From Bacteroidota bacterium (GTDB lineage Bacteria > Bacteroidota > Bacteroidia > Chitinophagales > Chitinophagaceae): a stretch of 64,000 nt of DNA. Below, piece by piece: positions 7,520 to 15,907 of this stretch (positions are counted from its first letter, which is position 1; each line of letters starts with the position of its first letter). A program made the translations under genes and the position numbers. The stretch lies in the NCBI GenBank assembly GCA_947457075.1, contig CANGUG010000005.1, positions 87,778 to 151,777 on the forward strand, given 5' to 3'. The notes below the pieces were generated by a model. That model ran no database searches, was not told the origin of the DNA, and saw only the letters and a program-made list of their open reading frames with translations.

Positions 7520-9871
7520 ATGTCAAAAAACTTACTAATCGTTGAGTCGCCAGCAAAGGCAAAGACCATTGAGAAAATCTTGGGTGATGAGTTTGAAGTG
7601 AGAAGCTGTTACGGTCATATACGTGATTTAGAGAAAAACGATATGGGTATAGACTTAAAAAACAAGTTTGCGCCCAGATACATGGTTCCTTCAGAGAAAG
7701 AAAAAGTGGTGAAAGAATTAAAATCCATGACCAAAAAGGCCAAGGAAGTTTGGTTGGCATCGGATGAGGACCGTGAAGGAGAAAGTATTAGTTGGCATTT
7801 AGCGGAGGTATTAGGTTTAGATCCAAAAAAAACAAAGCGAATAGTATTTCATGAAATCACTGCCCCTGCTATTAAAAAAGCAGTGGAGAATCCTCGTTTA
7901 ATTAATATGGATTTAGTGGATGCGCAACAAGCAAGAAGAATTTTAGATAGAATAGTAGGTTTTGAATTAAGCCCTGTATTATGGCGTAAAATTGGCATGC
8001 AAAGAAGTTTAAGTGCAGGTCGTGTACAAAGTGTTGCTGTTCGATTAATTGCCGAAAGAGAAAGAGAAATCAATCAATTTACACCAGAGAGTGTATTTAA
8101 AGTATCTGCTTTATTTACAGCATTAGATATTAATAAAAAGAAGGTGAAGTTCAAGGCAGAAGGTCCACAGAAATTAACTACTGCAGGGGCTGCTGAAAAA
8201 TTTTTAAACGAATGCAAGGGTGCAAAATATACGGTGAAAGACGTGACTGTTAAAGACGGGAAACGTACACCATCAGCGCCTTTCACCACTTCTACCCTAC
8301 AACAAGAAGCGTCTCGAAAATTAGGGTACAGTGTAAGCAAAACCATGTTACTTGCTCAAAAATTATATGAAAGTGGTAAAATCACTTACATGAGAACGGA
8401 TAGTATTAGTTTGAGTGAAACAGCCATGGAAGCGATTAAATCAGAGATCAATTCAAGCTTTGGCGAAAAGTATTATCAACCTAGAAAGTTCAAAAATAAA
8501 AACGAAAGTGCACAGGAAGCACATGAAGCCATTAGACCTTCTTATATGAATGAATCTAAGGTAGATGATGCGGATACCAATCGTTTATATGAATTAATTT
8601 GGAAGCGTACCATTGCTTCTCAAATGACGGATGCAGCATTTGAAAAAACCACTGCAAAAATTGAAATATCTACCAATAAAGAAACCTTATCCGCAAGTGG
8701 TGAGGTAATGAAATTTGATGGTTTCTTAAAAGTATATTTGGAAGGCAAAGATGATGACGATATCGAAGAAGAGGACGAAAATGCTGAGGCAATTTTACCT
8801 CCATTAGCCAAAGGTCAAGTCCTTGACTTTGTGAGCATGACTGGGCTAGAACGCTTTAGCCGCCCAGCTTCAAGATATACCGAAGCTAGCTTGGTAAAAA
8901 AATTAGAGGAGTTAGGTATTGGCCGACCTTCCACTTATGCCCCTACCATTACGACTATTATGAAACGTAATTATGTAGAGAAAAAAGAGAAAGAAGGTAT
9001 TAAAAGAGTGTACCAAATTTTATCACTGAATAATAAGGATGAAATTACTACCGAGCAAGCTTCTGAAATTACAGGTGCAGAGAAAAACAAACTCTCTCCT
9101 ACCGACCTAGGCTTGGTGGTGACCGACTTCTTAAAATTAAACTTCCCTAAAGTAATGGATTTTGGCTTTACTGCTAAAATTGAAGGAGAGTTTGATGAAA
9201 TTGCATTGGGTAAATTAAAATGGAGCAAAATGTTAGAGGCGTTTTATAACCCTTTCCATGAAACCATTGAACATACCTTAGAAAATGCAGAACGCGCTAA
9301 AGGGGAAAGAGAATTAGGTTTTGATCCAATAAGTGGTAAAAAAGTAATTGCAAGAATGGGGCGTTATGGGCCAATGGTTCAAATAGGCCACCAGGATGAG
9401 GAAGAAAAACCAAAATTTGCCAAATTGAAAGCTTCTCAAAGTATTGAAACAATCAGTTTTGAAGAAGCAATGGAATTATTCAAATTACCAAGAACACTTG
9501 GCTTGTTTGAAGACGCCGAAGTAACTGTGAATATTGGTCGCTTTGGTCCTTATGCGGCGCATGATAAGAAGTTCTACTCCCTCAACAAGGAAATGGATCC
9601 CTATACCGTTAGCTTGGAGGAATTGTCTCCAATGATTGCAGAGAAACGCAAAGCCAAAGACGAAAGAACCATTAAAGTTTTTGAAAAAGAAAAAATTCAA
9701 CTATTAAGAGGCCCTTACGGTCCTTATATCAAACAAGGATTACGCAATTTCAAGTTAACCAAAGAACAACAAGAAAAAGTAGAAACCTTAACCATTGAAG
9801 AAGTGAAAGAAATTATTGAGGAATTAATAAAGAATCCCCCTCGTAAAACAGCAAGAAAAAAGAAAGCTTAA
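7520..9871 (+). CDS. topA: DNA topoisomerase I
   Basis: A 783-residue type IA topoisomerase that relaxes negative supercoils. The Toprim domain begins at once (LLIVESPAKAKTIEK, then DEDREGE), the catalytic Tyr is residue 290 in ITYMRTDS, and the C-terminus holds RYGPMVQIG/RFGPYAA/PYGPYIKQG repeats (TopoI C-terminal repeats) and a Lys/Arg-rich tail in place of zinc fingers. A frame extension to TTG at 7475 is rejected: ATG at 7520 follows an AAGGAG sequence at 7502-7507 and matches the family's MSKNLLIVESPAKA start. A strong terminator follows. Confidence 0.97.
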   Translation: MSKNLLIVESPAKAKTIEKILGDEFEVRSCYGHIRDLEKNDMGIDLKNKFAPRYMVPSEKEKVVKELKSMTKKAKEVWLASDEDREGESISWHLAEVLGLDPKKTKRIVFHEITAPAIKKAVENPRLINMDLVDAQQARRILDRIVGFELSPVLWRKIGMQRSLSAGRVQSVAVRLIAEREREINQFTPESVFKVSALFTALDINKKKVKFKAEGPQKLTTAGAAEKFLNECKGAKYTVKDVTVKDGKRTPSAPFTTSTLQQEASRKLGYSVSKTMLLAQKLYESGKITYMRTDSISLSETAMEAIKSEINSSFGEKYYQPRKFKNKNESAQEAHEAIRPSYMNESKVDDADTNRLYELIWKRTIASQMTDAAFEKTTAKIEISTNKETLSASGEVMKFDGFLKVYLEGKDDDDIEEEDENAEAILPPLAKGQVLDFVSMTGLERFSRPASRYTEASLVKKLEELGIGRPSTYAPTITTIMKRNYVEKKEKEGIKRVYQILSLNNKDEITTEQASEITGAEKNKLSPTDLGLVVTDFLKLNFPKVMDFGFTAKIEGEFDEIALGKLKWSKMLEAFYNPFHETIEHTLENAERAKGERELGFDPISGKKVIARMGRYGPMVQIGHQDEEEKPKFAKLKASQSIETISFEEAMELFKLPRTLGLFEDAEVTVNIGRFGPYAAHDKKFYSLNKEMDPYTVSLEELSPMIAEKRKAKDERTIKVFEKEKIQLLRGPYGPYIKQGLRNFKLTKEQQEKVETLTIEEVKEIIEELIKNPPRKTARKKKA

Positions 9872-9909
9872 ACCGAATATAATTTATCAGTCATTTACAA
9901 AGGAGTAAT

Positions 9910-9941
9910 AAAAAAAGGATATCAATTGATATCCTTTTTTT
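9910..9941. terminator. Bidirectional terminator between topA and desaturase gene
   Basis: A 32-base perfect palindrome: poly-A, GGATATCAA, its complement and poly-T, between convergent genes. Confidence 0.88.
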
Positions 9942-9985
9942 ATTTTCTAAAGAATGCCTTCTTTAAAATAATGCAGCTGAAAAGA

Positions 9986-11077
9986 TTAGGCCAAACTTGG
10001 CTTACTCATTAGCTTTACGTAATTAAAATGGGCCTTAATAGCACTTAATAAGGTAGGATATTCAATATATTTTAGTTTGAAATCGTCACATGCTTCTTTT
10101 ACTATTTTTGAGATAGCTGGATAATGCACATGGGATACTTTGGGGAATAAATGATGCTCAATTTGAAAATTCAATCCACCCACCAACCAACTTACAACCT
10201 TACTTTTTGTTGCAAAGTTAGCCGTTGTTAAAATTTGATGTGCAGCAAATTCATCAGGCATTTTATTTTCAGGTTGAATTGCCAATGGAAAATTAGCATC
10301 CTCCACTGTATGGGCTAACTGAAATACAATACTCAATACAAAACCAGCAAACAAAGTTGCCAATAAAAAGCCTACCAACCAGCTAACCCATCCTACCATA
10401 TAAATTGGCACAATAACGAATGCAGCGGCATGATATACTTTTACTGCCCAGAATTCAATATGTTCTCCCATAGACATATCACTTAAATGTATAGCGCCAA
10501 TTTTTTTAGAGAAGTACTTTTTATAATCTGCAAAGAAAATCCAGAAAATGTACAATAACATGTAAAGAAACCAAAAATAGATATGTTGAAAACGATGCAT
10601 TCCTAAATATTTTTGAGTAGGTGCCATTCGCATAAATACGCCCACTTCAATATCATCATCCACCCCATCGATATTTGTATAAGTATGATGAATGGTAACA
10701 TGTTTCATGCCCCACATATATCTACTAGCGCCTAAAACACTAATTGAGGAGGAAGCCAATTTATTAAGCCAGGCATACTTACTAAAGCTTCCATGGCTAC
10801 CATCGTGCATGACATTAAAACCAATGGCAGCAATTAAACCGCCAAAAAATATACTTTCTACAACGGCCCATACAATACTGGGGGTGAAAAAAACCAAATG
10901 CACATAAGTAACAACAAATAGGGTCATTAAAAGGATGGCTTTGGAAAATAATTTATAGTTACCGGTAGATTTAATATCATGTTGATCAAGATATTCTTTT
11001 ACTCTTTTTTTTAATTCAGCATGTAAAGAATGGGTCTTTACAGGGAACTTAGGAGTCGCCATTGTTTGATTTTGCAT
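9986..11077 (-). CDS. Membrane fatty-acid desaturase (acyl-CoA/lipid, QxxHH type)
   Basis: A 363-residue integral membrane di-iron desaturase. All three histidine boxes are present: HDGSH near residue 90, HVTIHH near residue 125, and QIEHH near residue 307. The Gln-containing third box is typical of front-end and linoleoyl-CoA-type desaturases, but the N-terminal cytochrome b5 domain of front-end enzymes is absent, so electrons must come from a separate carrier. ATG 11077 is used; ATG 11062 is an alternative. The longer TTG-initiated frame at 11137 adds residues without family resemblance. Likely introduces a double bond into membrane lipids. Confidence 0.9.
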   Translation of the reverse strand: MQNQTMATPKFPVKTHSLHAELKKRVKEYLDQHDIKSTGNYKLFSKAILLMTLFVVTYVHLVFFTPSIVWAVVESIFFGGLIAAIGFNVMHDGSHGSFSKYAWLNKLASSSISVLGASRYMWGMKHVTIHHTYTNIDGVDDDIEVGVFMRMAPTQKYLGMHRFQHIYFWFLYMLLYIFWIFFADYKKYFSKKIGAIHLSDMSMGEHIEFWAVKVYHAAAFVIVPIYMVGWVSWLVGFLLATLFAGFVLSIVFQLAHTVEDANFPLAIQPENKMPDEFAAHQILTTANFATKSKVVSWLVGGLNFQIEHHLFPKVSHVHYPAISKIVKEACDDFKLKYIEYPTLLSAIKAHFNYVKLMSKPSLA

Positions 11078-11277
11078 GGATCTTATTATAATATATAAAT
11101 ATACCCATTTAAGCGTATTAAGTCTATTTATTCTCAATTAATTACGCATAACGAAGAAGATTATAAATTATTATGTATAAATCACCCATTATATCCACAG
11201 GTATGGGATAACTATTGCATGAACATGTCAAAAAAAATGTGTTGTTTTGAATAATTAAACGACTCCATTTAGTGAGC

Positions 11278-12150
11278 ATGAACAAAGAAAAGGAAATAAA
11301 AGCTTTATTTAGCCTAATTGATGACCCAGACGAAGAAGTATTTAATACTATTCAAAACAGGTTATTGGTGTATGGCACCCCCATTATTCCTGATTTAGAA
11401 CACTTATGGGAAAATACCCTAGAAGAAACCACTTTAGAGCGTATTGAAATAATGATTTATAAGTTAAGGCTTCAGGACCTCAAAGAAGCTTTTATCCTTT
11501 GGAAATCTAACCCCAACCCCTCCTTATTTGAAGGCGCCTTGCTTGTTACACAATTTCAATTTCCTGAATTGAATATAGATACCCTGCGCCATCAAATGGA
11601 AAAAATTAGACGTAATATTTGGCTAGAGTTAAACAACTATCTAACCCCTTTGGAGCAAGCCAATGTGCTAAGGAATATTTTATTTAATTATTACCAAATA
11701 AAGGGCGTAGAAGTGAATTATGAAAAACCAGAAGAGTTTTTAATTTCTGCACCCCTTCAATATAAAAAAGGAAACGCCTTTGCGAATACTATTTTATACG
11801 CAGAACTTTGTAATCAACTTGAAATCCAAGCGGCATTTATCAATATTCCTAAACAATGTATTGTAGCTTTTTATACACCCGATTGGGATCCAGCCGAAAA
11901 TTACCAACACCCGCAGGAATACATTCAATTTTACGTTGAGGGTACCACTGGGCATCCCTTTTCACAAAAAGACCTTGATCAATATTTTACCCGATCCAAT
12001 ATTGAACCCAAGAATGTGTACTATAAAAAGCTTTCCAATATTAGAATCATCAAAAAGCATATTGTAGAGTTGGCTAAATGTTTTACGAGTCCAATATTGC
12101 AATACAAACAAAAGGATTTAACAGATTTAGCAAATTTGCTTGAAGCATAA
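11278..12150 (+). CDS. Transglutaminase-like (SirB1-type) protein
   Basis: A 290-residue cytoplasmic protein. The N-terminal third is helical and HEAT-like; the middle (LTPLEQANVLRNILFNYYQIKG) and the following GNAFANTILYAELCNQLEIQA resemble the transglutaminase-like core of SirB1/YchA proteins, with a Cys at the end of the putative active-site helix shifted relative to the canonical position. Catalytic activity is doubtful. The stop codon overlaps the ogt start by one base (TAATG), so the pair is translationally coupled; whether the two work together in DNA repair is unknown. ATG 11278 preferred over GTG 11272. Confidence 0.7.
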   Translation: MNKEKEIKALFSLIDDPDEEVFNTIQNRLLVYGTPIIPDLEHLWENTLEETTLERIEIMIYKLRLQDLKEAFILWKSNPNPSLFEGALLVTQFQFPELNIDTLRHQMEKIRRNIWLELNNYLTPLEQANVLRNILFNYYQIKGVEVNYEKPEEFLISAPLQYKKGNAFANTILYAELCNQLEIQAAFINIPKQCIVAFYTPDWDPAENYQHPQEYIQFYVEGTTGHPFSQKDLDQYFTRSNIEPKNVYYKKLSNIRIIKKHIVELAKCFTSPILQYKQKDLTDLANLLEA

Positions 12151-12653
12151 TGGAAGTACTCGTTCAACATATTTACCATAGCCCAATTGGTCAAATAAAA
12201 ATCACGGCCGATGAGCAATGCATTACTGAATTAGTTTTCATTGAGCCGGAGTCAGCCGATCCTTATTTTGAATCTGAAGAAGTACTTCCTGAAATCATAC
12301 ACCAATGCGTAAATGAATTAATGGAATATTTTGCTGGCAAGCGCACTGCTTTTTCTGTAGCAATACATCAAGAAGGCACTGAATTTCAGCAAAAAGTATG
12401 GAAAGAATTATACGAAATCCCCTTTGGTAAAACCATTAGTTATGCCGATTTAGCAAAAAAGTTAGGGGATCCAAAATGTATCCGTGCTGCCGCCGCCGCC
12501 AATGGGAAAAATAAAATTGCAATGATAGTACCCTGTCATCGAATTATTGGCACCGATCAATCCTTGGTTGGTTATGCTTGGGGTAAAGCCAGAAAAAGAT
12601 GGTTATTACAACACGAATTTCGATTGGCCCATGGTGTGCAAACCTTATTTTAA
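12150..12653 (+). CDS. ogt: Methylated-DNA--protein-cysteine methyltransferase
   Basis: A 167-residue suicide repair protein that transfers methyl groups from O6-methylguanine to its own cysteine. The acceptor is Cys129 in VPCHRIIG; the helix-turn-helix recognition block around YADLAKKLGDPKCIRAAAAANGKN precedes it and the final GYAWGKARKRWLLQHE block is conserved. It begins one base inside the preceding stop codon and its 3' end overlaps the convergent cdd by 9 bases. Confidence 0.95.
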   Translation: MEVLVQHIYHSPIGQIKITADEQCITELVFIEPESADPYFESEEVLPEIIHQCVNELMEYFAGKRTAFSVAIHQEGTEFQQKVWKELYEIPFGKTISYADLAKKLGDPKCIRAAAAANGKNKIAMIVPCHRIIGTDQSLVGYAWGKARKRWLLQHEFRLAHGVQTLF

Positions 12654-13127
12654 AATAGCCCCGTCAAATCCAAATGGCAATAAATGACTTGCCGTTTTCA
12701 ATACCATTACCCTCCCTTTCATACCGGAAAGAATAATTTTTATGGGGGCACCATACCTGTTTTCAAAATCTAAAAGGGATTGCCTACACATACCACAAGG
12801 GGAAATAGGCTCATTGGCATCTTTACCAATGGGTTGATAACTTATGGCCATGGTAGTGATGGATAAATCGGGAAATTGACTTCCTACACTATTTAACAAA
12901 GCCCTTTCTGCACAAACCCCTACTGGGAAACTAGCACTCTCCTGATTGGCACCAATAGCGATTGAATTATTGGATAACCTTGCAGCAGCGCCTACTAAGA
13001 AATTAGAATAGGGCGCATAAGCATTTTGAGTCGCTTTTTGGGCAGCTTCTAAAAGTTCTTTATCCTCTATTGACAGTAAAGTAATGTCCGCTAATTCCTC
13101 GTATTCAAACTCAAATTTATGTTGCAT
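12645..13127 (-). CDS. cdd: Cytidine deaminase
   Basis: A 160-residue zinc deaminase converting cytidine and deoxycytidine to uridine forms for pyrimidine salvage. Zinc ligands and the catalytic Glu are visible in VCAERA and PCGMCRQ, the three-cysteine pattern of the homotetrameric class. NQESASFPVGVCAER supplies the substrate loop. It lies 5 bases downstream of lepB on the same strand, so it is probably co-transcribed, and it is convergent with and overlaps ogt. Confidence 0.95.
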   Translation of the reverse strand: MQHKFEFEYEELADITLLSIEDKELLEAAQKATQNAYAPYSNFLVGAAARLSNNSIAIGANQESASFPVGVCAERALLNSVGSQFPDLSITTMAISYQPIGKDANEPISPCGMCRQSLLDFENRYGAPIKIILSGMKGRVMVLKTASHLLPFGFDGAILK

Positions 13128-13132
13128 GCTTG

Positions 13133-14644
13133 TTATTTAATTAAATTAAATATCCTATTCCATCTAATGGAATTACTATAGCTAAACCAAATAAGTGCTG
13201 CACGTCCAACAATATGTGTTTCAGGTACAAAACCCCAAAAACGACTATCCTGGCTTCTATGGCGATTATCCCCCATCATCCAATAATAATTTTGCTTCAC
13301 AGTATATGTTTTCGCAACGGTACCGTTTAAAACATACTGATCCTTTACCTTTTCCAATGTATTGTTTTCATAAGTGCAAATTAAACGTCGATACAATTCA
13401 ATCGTACTATCATTCAATTCAATAATATCCCCTGTTTTAGGAATTCGAATGGCCCCAAAATTATCAATGGTCCATGGAAAATGCACCACATCATTAGGGA
13501 AAGTTAAGCCCACTGTATTTTCTTCATAAAAATCAACAGACTTAATCATTTTCAATTTTCTTAATTCATTTGCAGCCAACGGAGTCATATTAATTTTATA
13601 CGTATTTTGACGTCCTTCTACCGCCTGAAAATCGGCACTACCTTCGGCAATATTAATTCCAATATTATTTTGTACATACTCATCCGGAATTAAAGTACCG
13701 TCTGTAACTACAATATATTCAGTTTGTGCATTTTCAGGGAAACTAGCAGGCTGGCCATTTACCCATAATTGACTTTTCTTTATTTGAATCAGATCCCCTG
13801 GGATACCCACACATCTTTTGATATAATTATCGGTTTTATCAATTGGGTGAACAAGTAAAGGAAACTGATTGGTTAACTTTTCTCTATCTCCACCAAATTC
13901 AGGGCTTCGGAGTACATCGTAATAAGGAATTTTACTTCCAAACTCAGCTAGGTTGATAATTGTGTCTCCTGCTGGGAAATTAAACACCACCACATCGTTT
14001 CTATTAATATCTCTAACCTTGGGAAGACGGGTGTAATCTAACTGTACCCATTTTAAATAAGATGGTGTTGTAATGGAACCAGGCATCGTGTTGTGTACAA
14101 ATGGGAACGACAAAGGTGTTTGTGGAATTCGGGCACCATAAGTCACTTTATCTACAAACAAAAAGTCATTCACCAACAATGTTTTTTCCATACTCTCTGT
14201 TGGAATAACATAGGCTTCAAACAAAAAAGTTCTAATTAAAGTAGCAGCTACTACCGCAAATACAGCAGCATCAATCCATTCTCTTGTTGCGGGCTTATGA
14301 TAATGACTTAATGCCTCCGCACCAAACCATTTTGTGGTTGCAGCGTTGCCTAAATAGGGCAAATAAATAAAGGGAACAAAAACTGTTAAAGTATGTTGTA
14401 TGATATTTACTTTCTTAAAATGCATCACAAAAATGATGGAAATCCAAAGGGTCACAAATTGACCAAGCACAGGTATTAACTGAATCCAAAACCAATATTT
14501 TTTAATGCCGCACAATTGAACCACTTCCCATGTATTGTAAATGGGGATGATGGCCTTCCGCTTGTTCACTCCTGCTTTTAACAACAACATGTAAATACCA
14601 AAGTGCCAACCCAACCAGTAAATAATGAATACAAAAATGCCCAT
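13133..14644 (-). CDS. lepB: Signal peptidase I
   Basis: A 503-residue inner-membrane serine protease that removes signal peptides. The catalytic Ser lies in PTESMEKTL and the general-base Lys in YIKRCVGIPGD; box E is GDNRHRSQDSRFWG. It is longer than the 300-residue E. coli-type enzyme: about 130 extra N-terminal residues form three or four membrane helices (DUF5684-like, IPIYNTWE motif), and an insert of roughly 120 residues separates the lysine box from box E. Both are usual for Bacteroidota LepB proteins. Confidence 0.94.
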   Translation of the reverse strand: MGIFVFIIYWLGWHFGIYMLLLKAGVNKRKAIIPIYNTWEVVQLCGIKKYWFWIQLIPVLGQFVTLWISIIFVMHFKKVNIIQHTLTVFVPFIYLPYLGNAATTKWFGAEALSHYHKPATREWIDAAVFAVVAATLIRTFLFEAYVIPTESMEKTLLVNDFLFVDKVTYGARIPQTPLSFPFVHNTMPGSITTPSYLKWVQLDYTRLPKVRDINRNDVVVFNFPAGDTIINLAEFGSKIPYYDVLRSPEFGGDREKLTNQFPLLVHPIDKTDNYIKRCVGIPGDLIQIKKSQLWVNGQPASFPENAQTEYIVVTDGTLIPDEYVQNNIGINIAEGSADFQAVEGRQNTYKINMTPLAANELRKLKMIKSVDFYEENTVGLTFPNDVVHFPWTIDNFGAIRIPKTGDIIELNDSTIELYRRLICTYENNTLEKVKDQYVLNGTVAKTYTVKQNYYWMMGDNRHRSQDSRFWGFVPETHIVGRAALIWFSYSNSIRWNRIFNLIK

Positions 14645-14664
14645 AATTTATTTTTTATCTATAA

Positions 14665-14692
14665 CAAAAATATCCCTTTGTCAGGGATATTT
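14665..14692 (-). terminator. Hairpin after pdhB, overlapping a lepB promoter box
   Basis: A 10-bp stem AAATATCCCT/AGGGATATTT with a 5-base loop and a T-run on the minus strand (14668-14692). The T-rich exit, TATTTTTG at 14665-14672, also matches a TAnnTTTG promoter box placed 20 bases before the lepB start. Confidence 0.6.
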
Positions 14693-14784
14693 ATAAAAAA
14701 GATTGTTAATTCATAAAAGCAGGTATAAATGGTTGCAAATAAGGATAAACCTTGATTTTGCCCCTTTAGCTTTTGCCTTTATGG

Positions 14785-15771
14785 TTATTTGTACTGATGC
14801 AATACTTCTTTGACTAAGGCAACTGATCTTGCGACGTCAGGAATGGCCAAAGCAGTTAAATTAGGGGCATAATGCATAGGTGCATCCGCGCTGGTAATTC
14901 TACGAATAGGTGCATCTAAATAATCAAACCCTTCCTTTTGAATTCGGTAAGACAATTCTGAAGAAACCGAAGCAAAAGGCCATTGCTCTTCAATAATCAC
15001 TAAACGGTTTGTTTTTTTAACACTAGTCAATACTGTCATCCAATCCAAAGGACGAATAGTTCTTAAATCAATTACTTCCGCACTAATACCCTCTTTCTCT
15101 AATTCAGCGGCAGTGCCTAATGCCACTTTCATCATTTTATTATAAGAGACAATTGTTACATCCGTTCCAGCTTTTTTAACATCGGCTAAGCCCAATGGGA
15201 TATAATATTCTTCCTCTGGAACATCACTCTTATCACCATACATTACCTCACTTTCTAAAAACATAATCGGATCCTCTTCATAACGAATGGCTTGCTTTAA
15301 TAAACCCTTAGCATCATATCCATTAGAAGGAGATACCACTTTAATACCTGGAATATTGGCTAAATAACTTTCAAAAGCGGTAGAATGTTGTGCACCCAAT
15401 TGACCTGCACTTCCGTTTGGACCGCGCATCACAATTGGACATCCAATTTGACCACCACTCATTGCCAACATTTTACTTGCTGTATTTAAAATTTGATCCA
15501 ATGATAAAACAGCAAAGTTCCAAGTCATAAACTCCACTATTGGTCTTAAGCCATTTTGTGCAGCGCCAACTGCCACCGCTGTAAAGCCCAATTCTGAAAT
15601 TGGAGTATCAATAATACGCTTAGGGCCAAACTCTGCCAACATACCCTGACTCACTTTGTAAGCGCCATTGTATTCAGCAACTTCTTCCCCCATTAGTAAG
15701 ACTCTTTCGTCCCTTCTCATTTCCTCGGACATTGCTTCACGCAATGCTTCTCTAAAGGCTATTGATCGCAT
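14785..15771 (-). CDS. pdhB: Pyruvate dehydrogenase E1 component, beta subunit
   Basis: A 328-residue transketolase-type protein. The pyrimidine-binding domain contains GEEVAEYNGAYKVSQG and the ISELGFTAVAVGAA block; the C-terminal transketolase domain carries VIDLRTIRPLDW. With an alpha subunit it decarboxylates pyruvate using thiamine pyrophosphate and acetylates the lipoyl domain of E2. The alpha subunit and E2 are not adjacent, so the complex is encoded at scattered loci. A TATTTTTG box at 15795-15802 precedes the ATG and a hairpin follows the gene. Confidence 0.95.
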   Translation of the reverse strand: MRSIAFREALREAMSEEMRRDERVLLMGEEVAEYNGAYKVSQGMLAEFGPKRIIDTPISELGFTAVAVGAAQNGLRPIVEFMTWNFAVLSLDQILNTASKMLAMSGGQIGCPIVMRGPNGSAGQLGAQHSTAFESYLANIPGIKVVSPSNGYDAKGLLKQAIRYEEDPIMFLESEVMYGDKSDVPEEEYYIPLGLADVKKAGTDVTIVSYNKMMKVALGTAAELEKEGISAEVIDLRTIRPLDWMTVLTSVKKTNRLVIIEEQWPFASVSSELSYRIQKEGFDYLDAPIRRITSADAPMHYAPNLTALAIPDVARSVALVKEVLHQYK

Positions 15772-15794
15772 TTATTTGGATTTATTTTGAGTTG

Positions 15795-15802
15795 CAAAAA
15801 TA
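15795..15802 (-). promoter_or_regulatory. -7 box of pdhB promoter
   Basis: TATTTTTG (TAnnTTTG) 23 bases upstream of the pdhB ATG; no clear -33 element. Confidence 0.45.
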
Positions 15803-15838
15803 GGTTTTATACTATAAAAAAGGGCATTTTTTGGGTAA

Positions 15839-15872
15839 AAAAAATCCCTCCCCGACAAGTCGAAGAGGGATT
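15839..15872 (-). terminator. Terminator of the TonB receptor gene
   Basis: Stem AATCCCTC/GAGGGATT with an inner CGAC/GTCG extension and an 8-T run on the minus strand, 36 bases after the receptor stop codon. Confidence 0.85.
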
Positions 15873-15907
15873 CTTAAGGCTAACCCACCTTAATGAGATA
15901 TAAAATA

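Noticed and set aside
11190..11235. Possible DnaA box / replication origin (ATATCCACAGG, GGGATAAC)
   Set aside because: Only one imperfect DnaA-like site; no cluster of boxes, AT-rich unwinding block or dnaA/dnaN neighbour.
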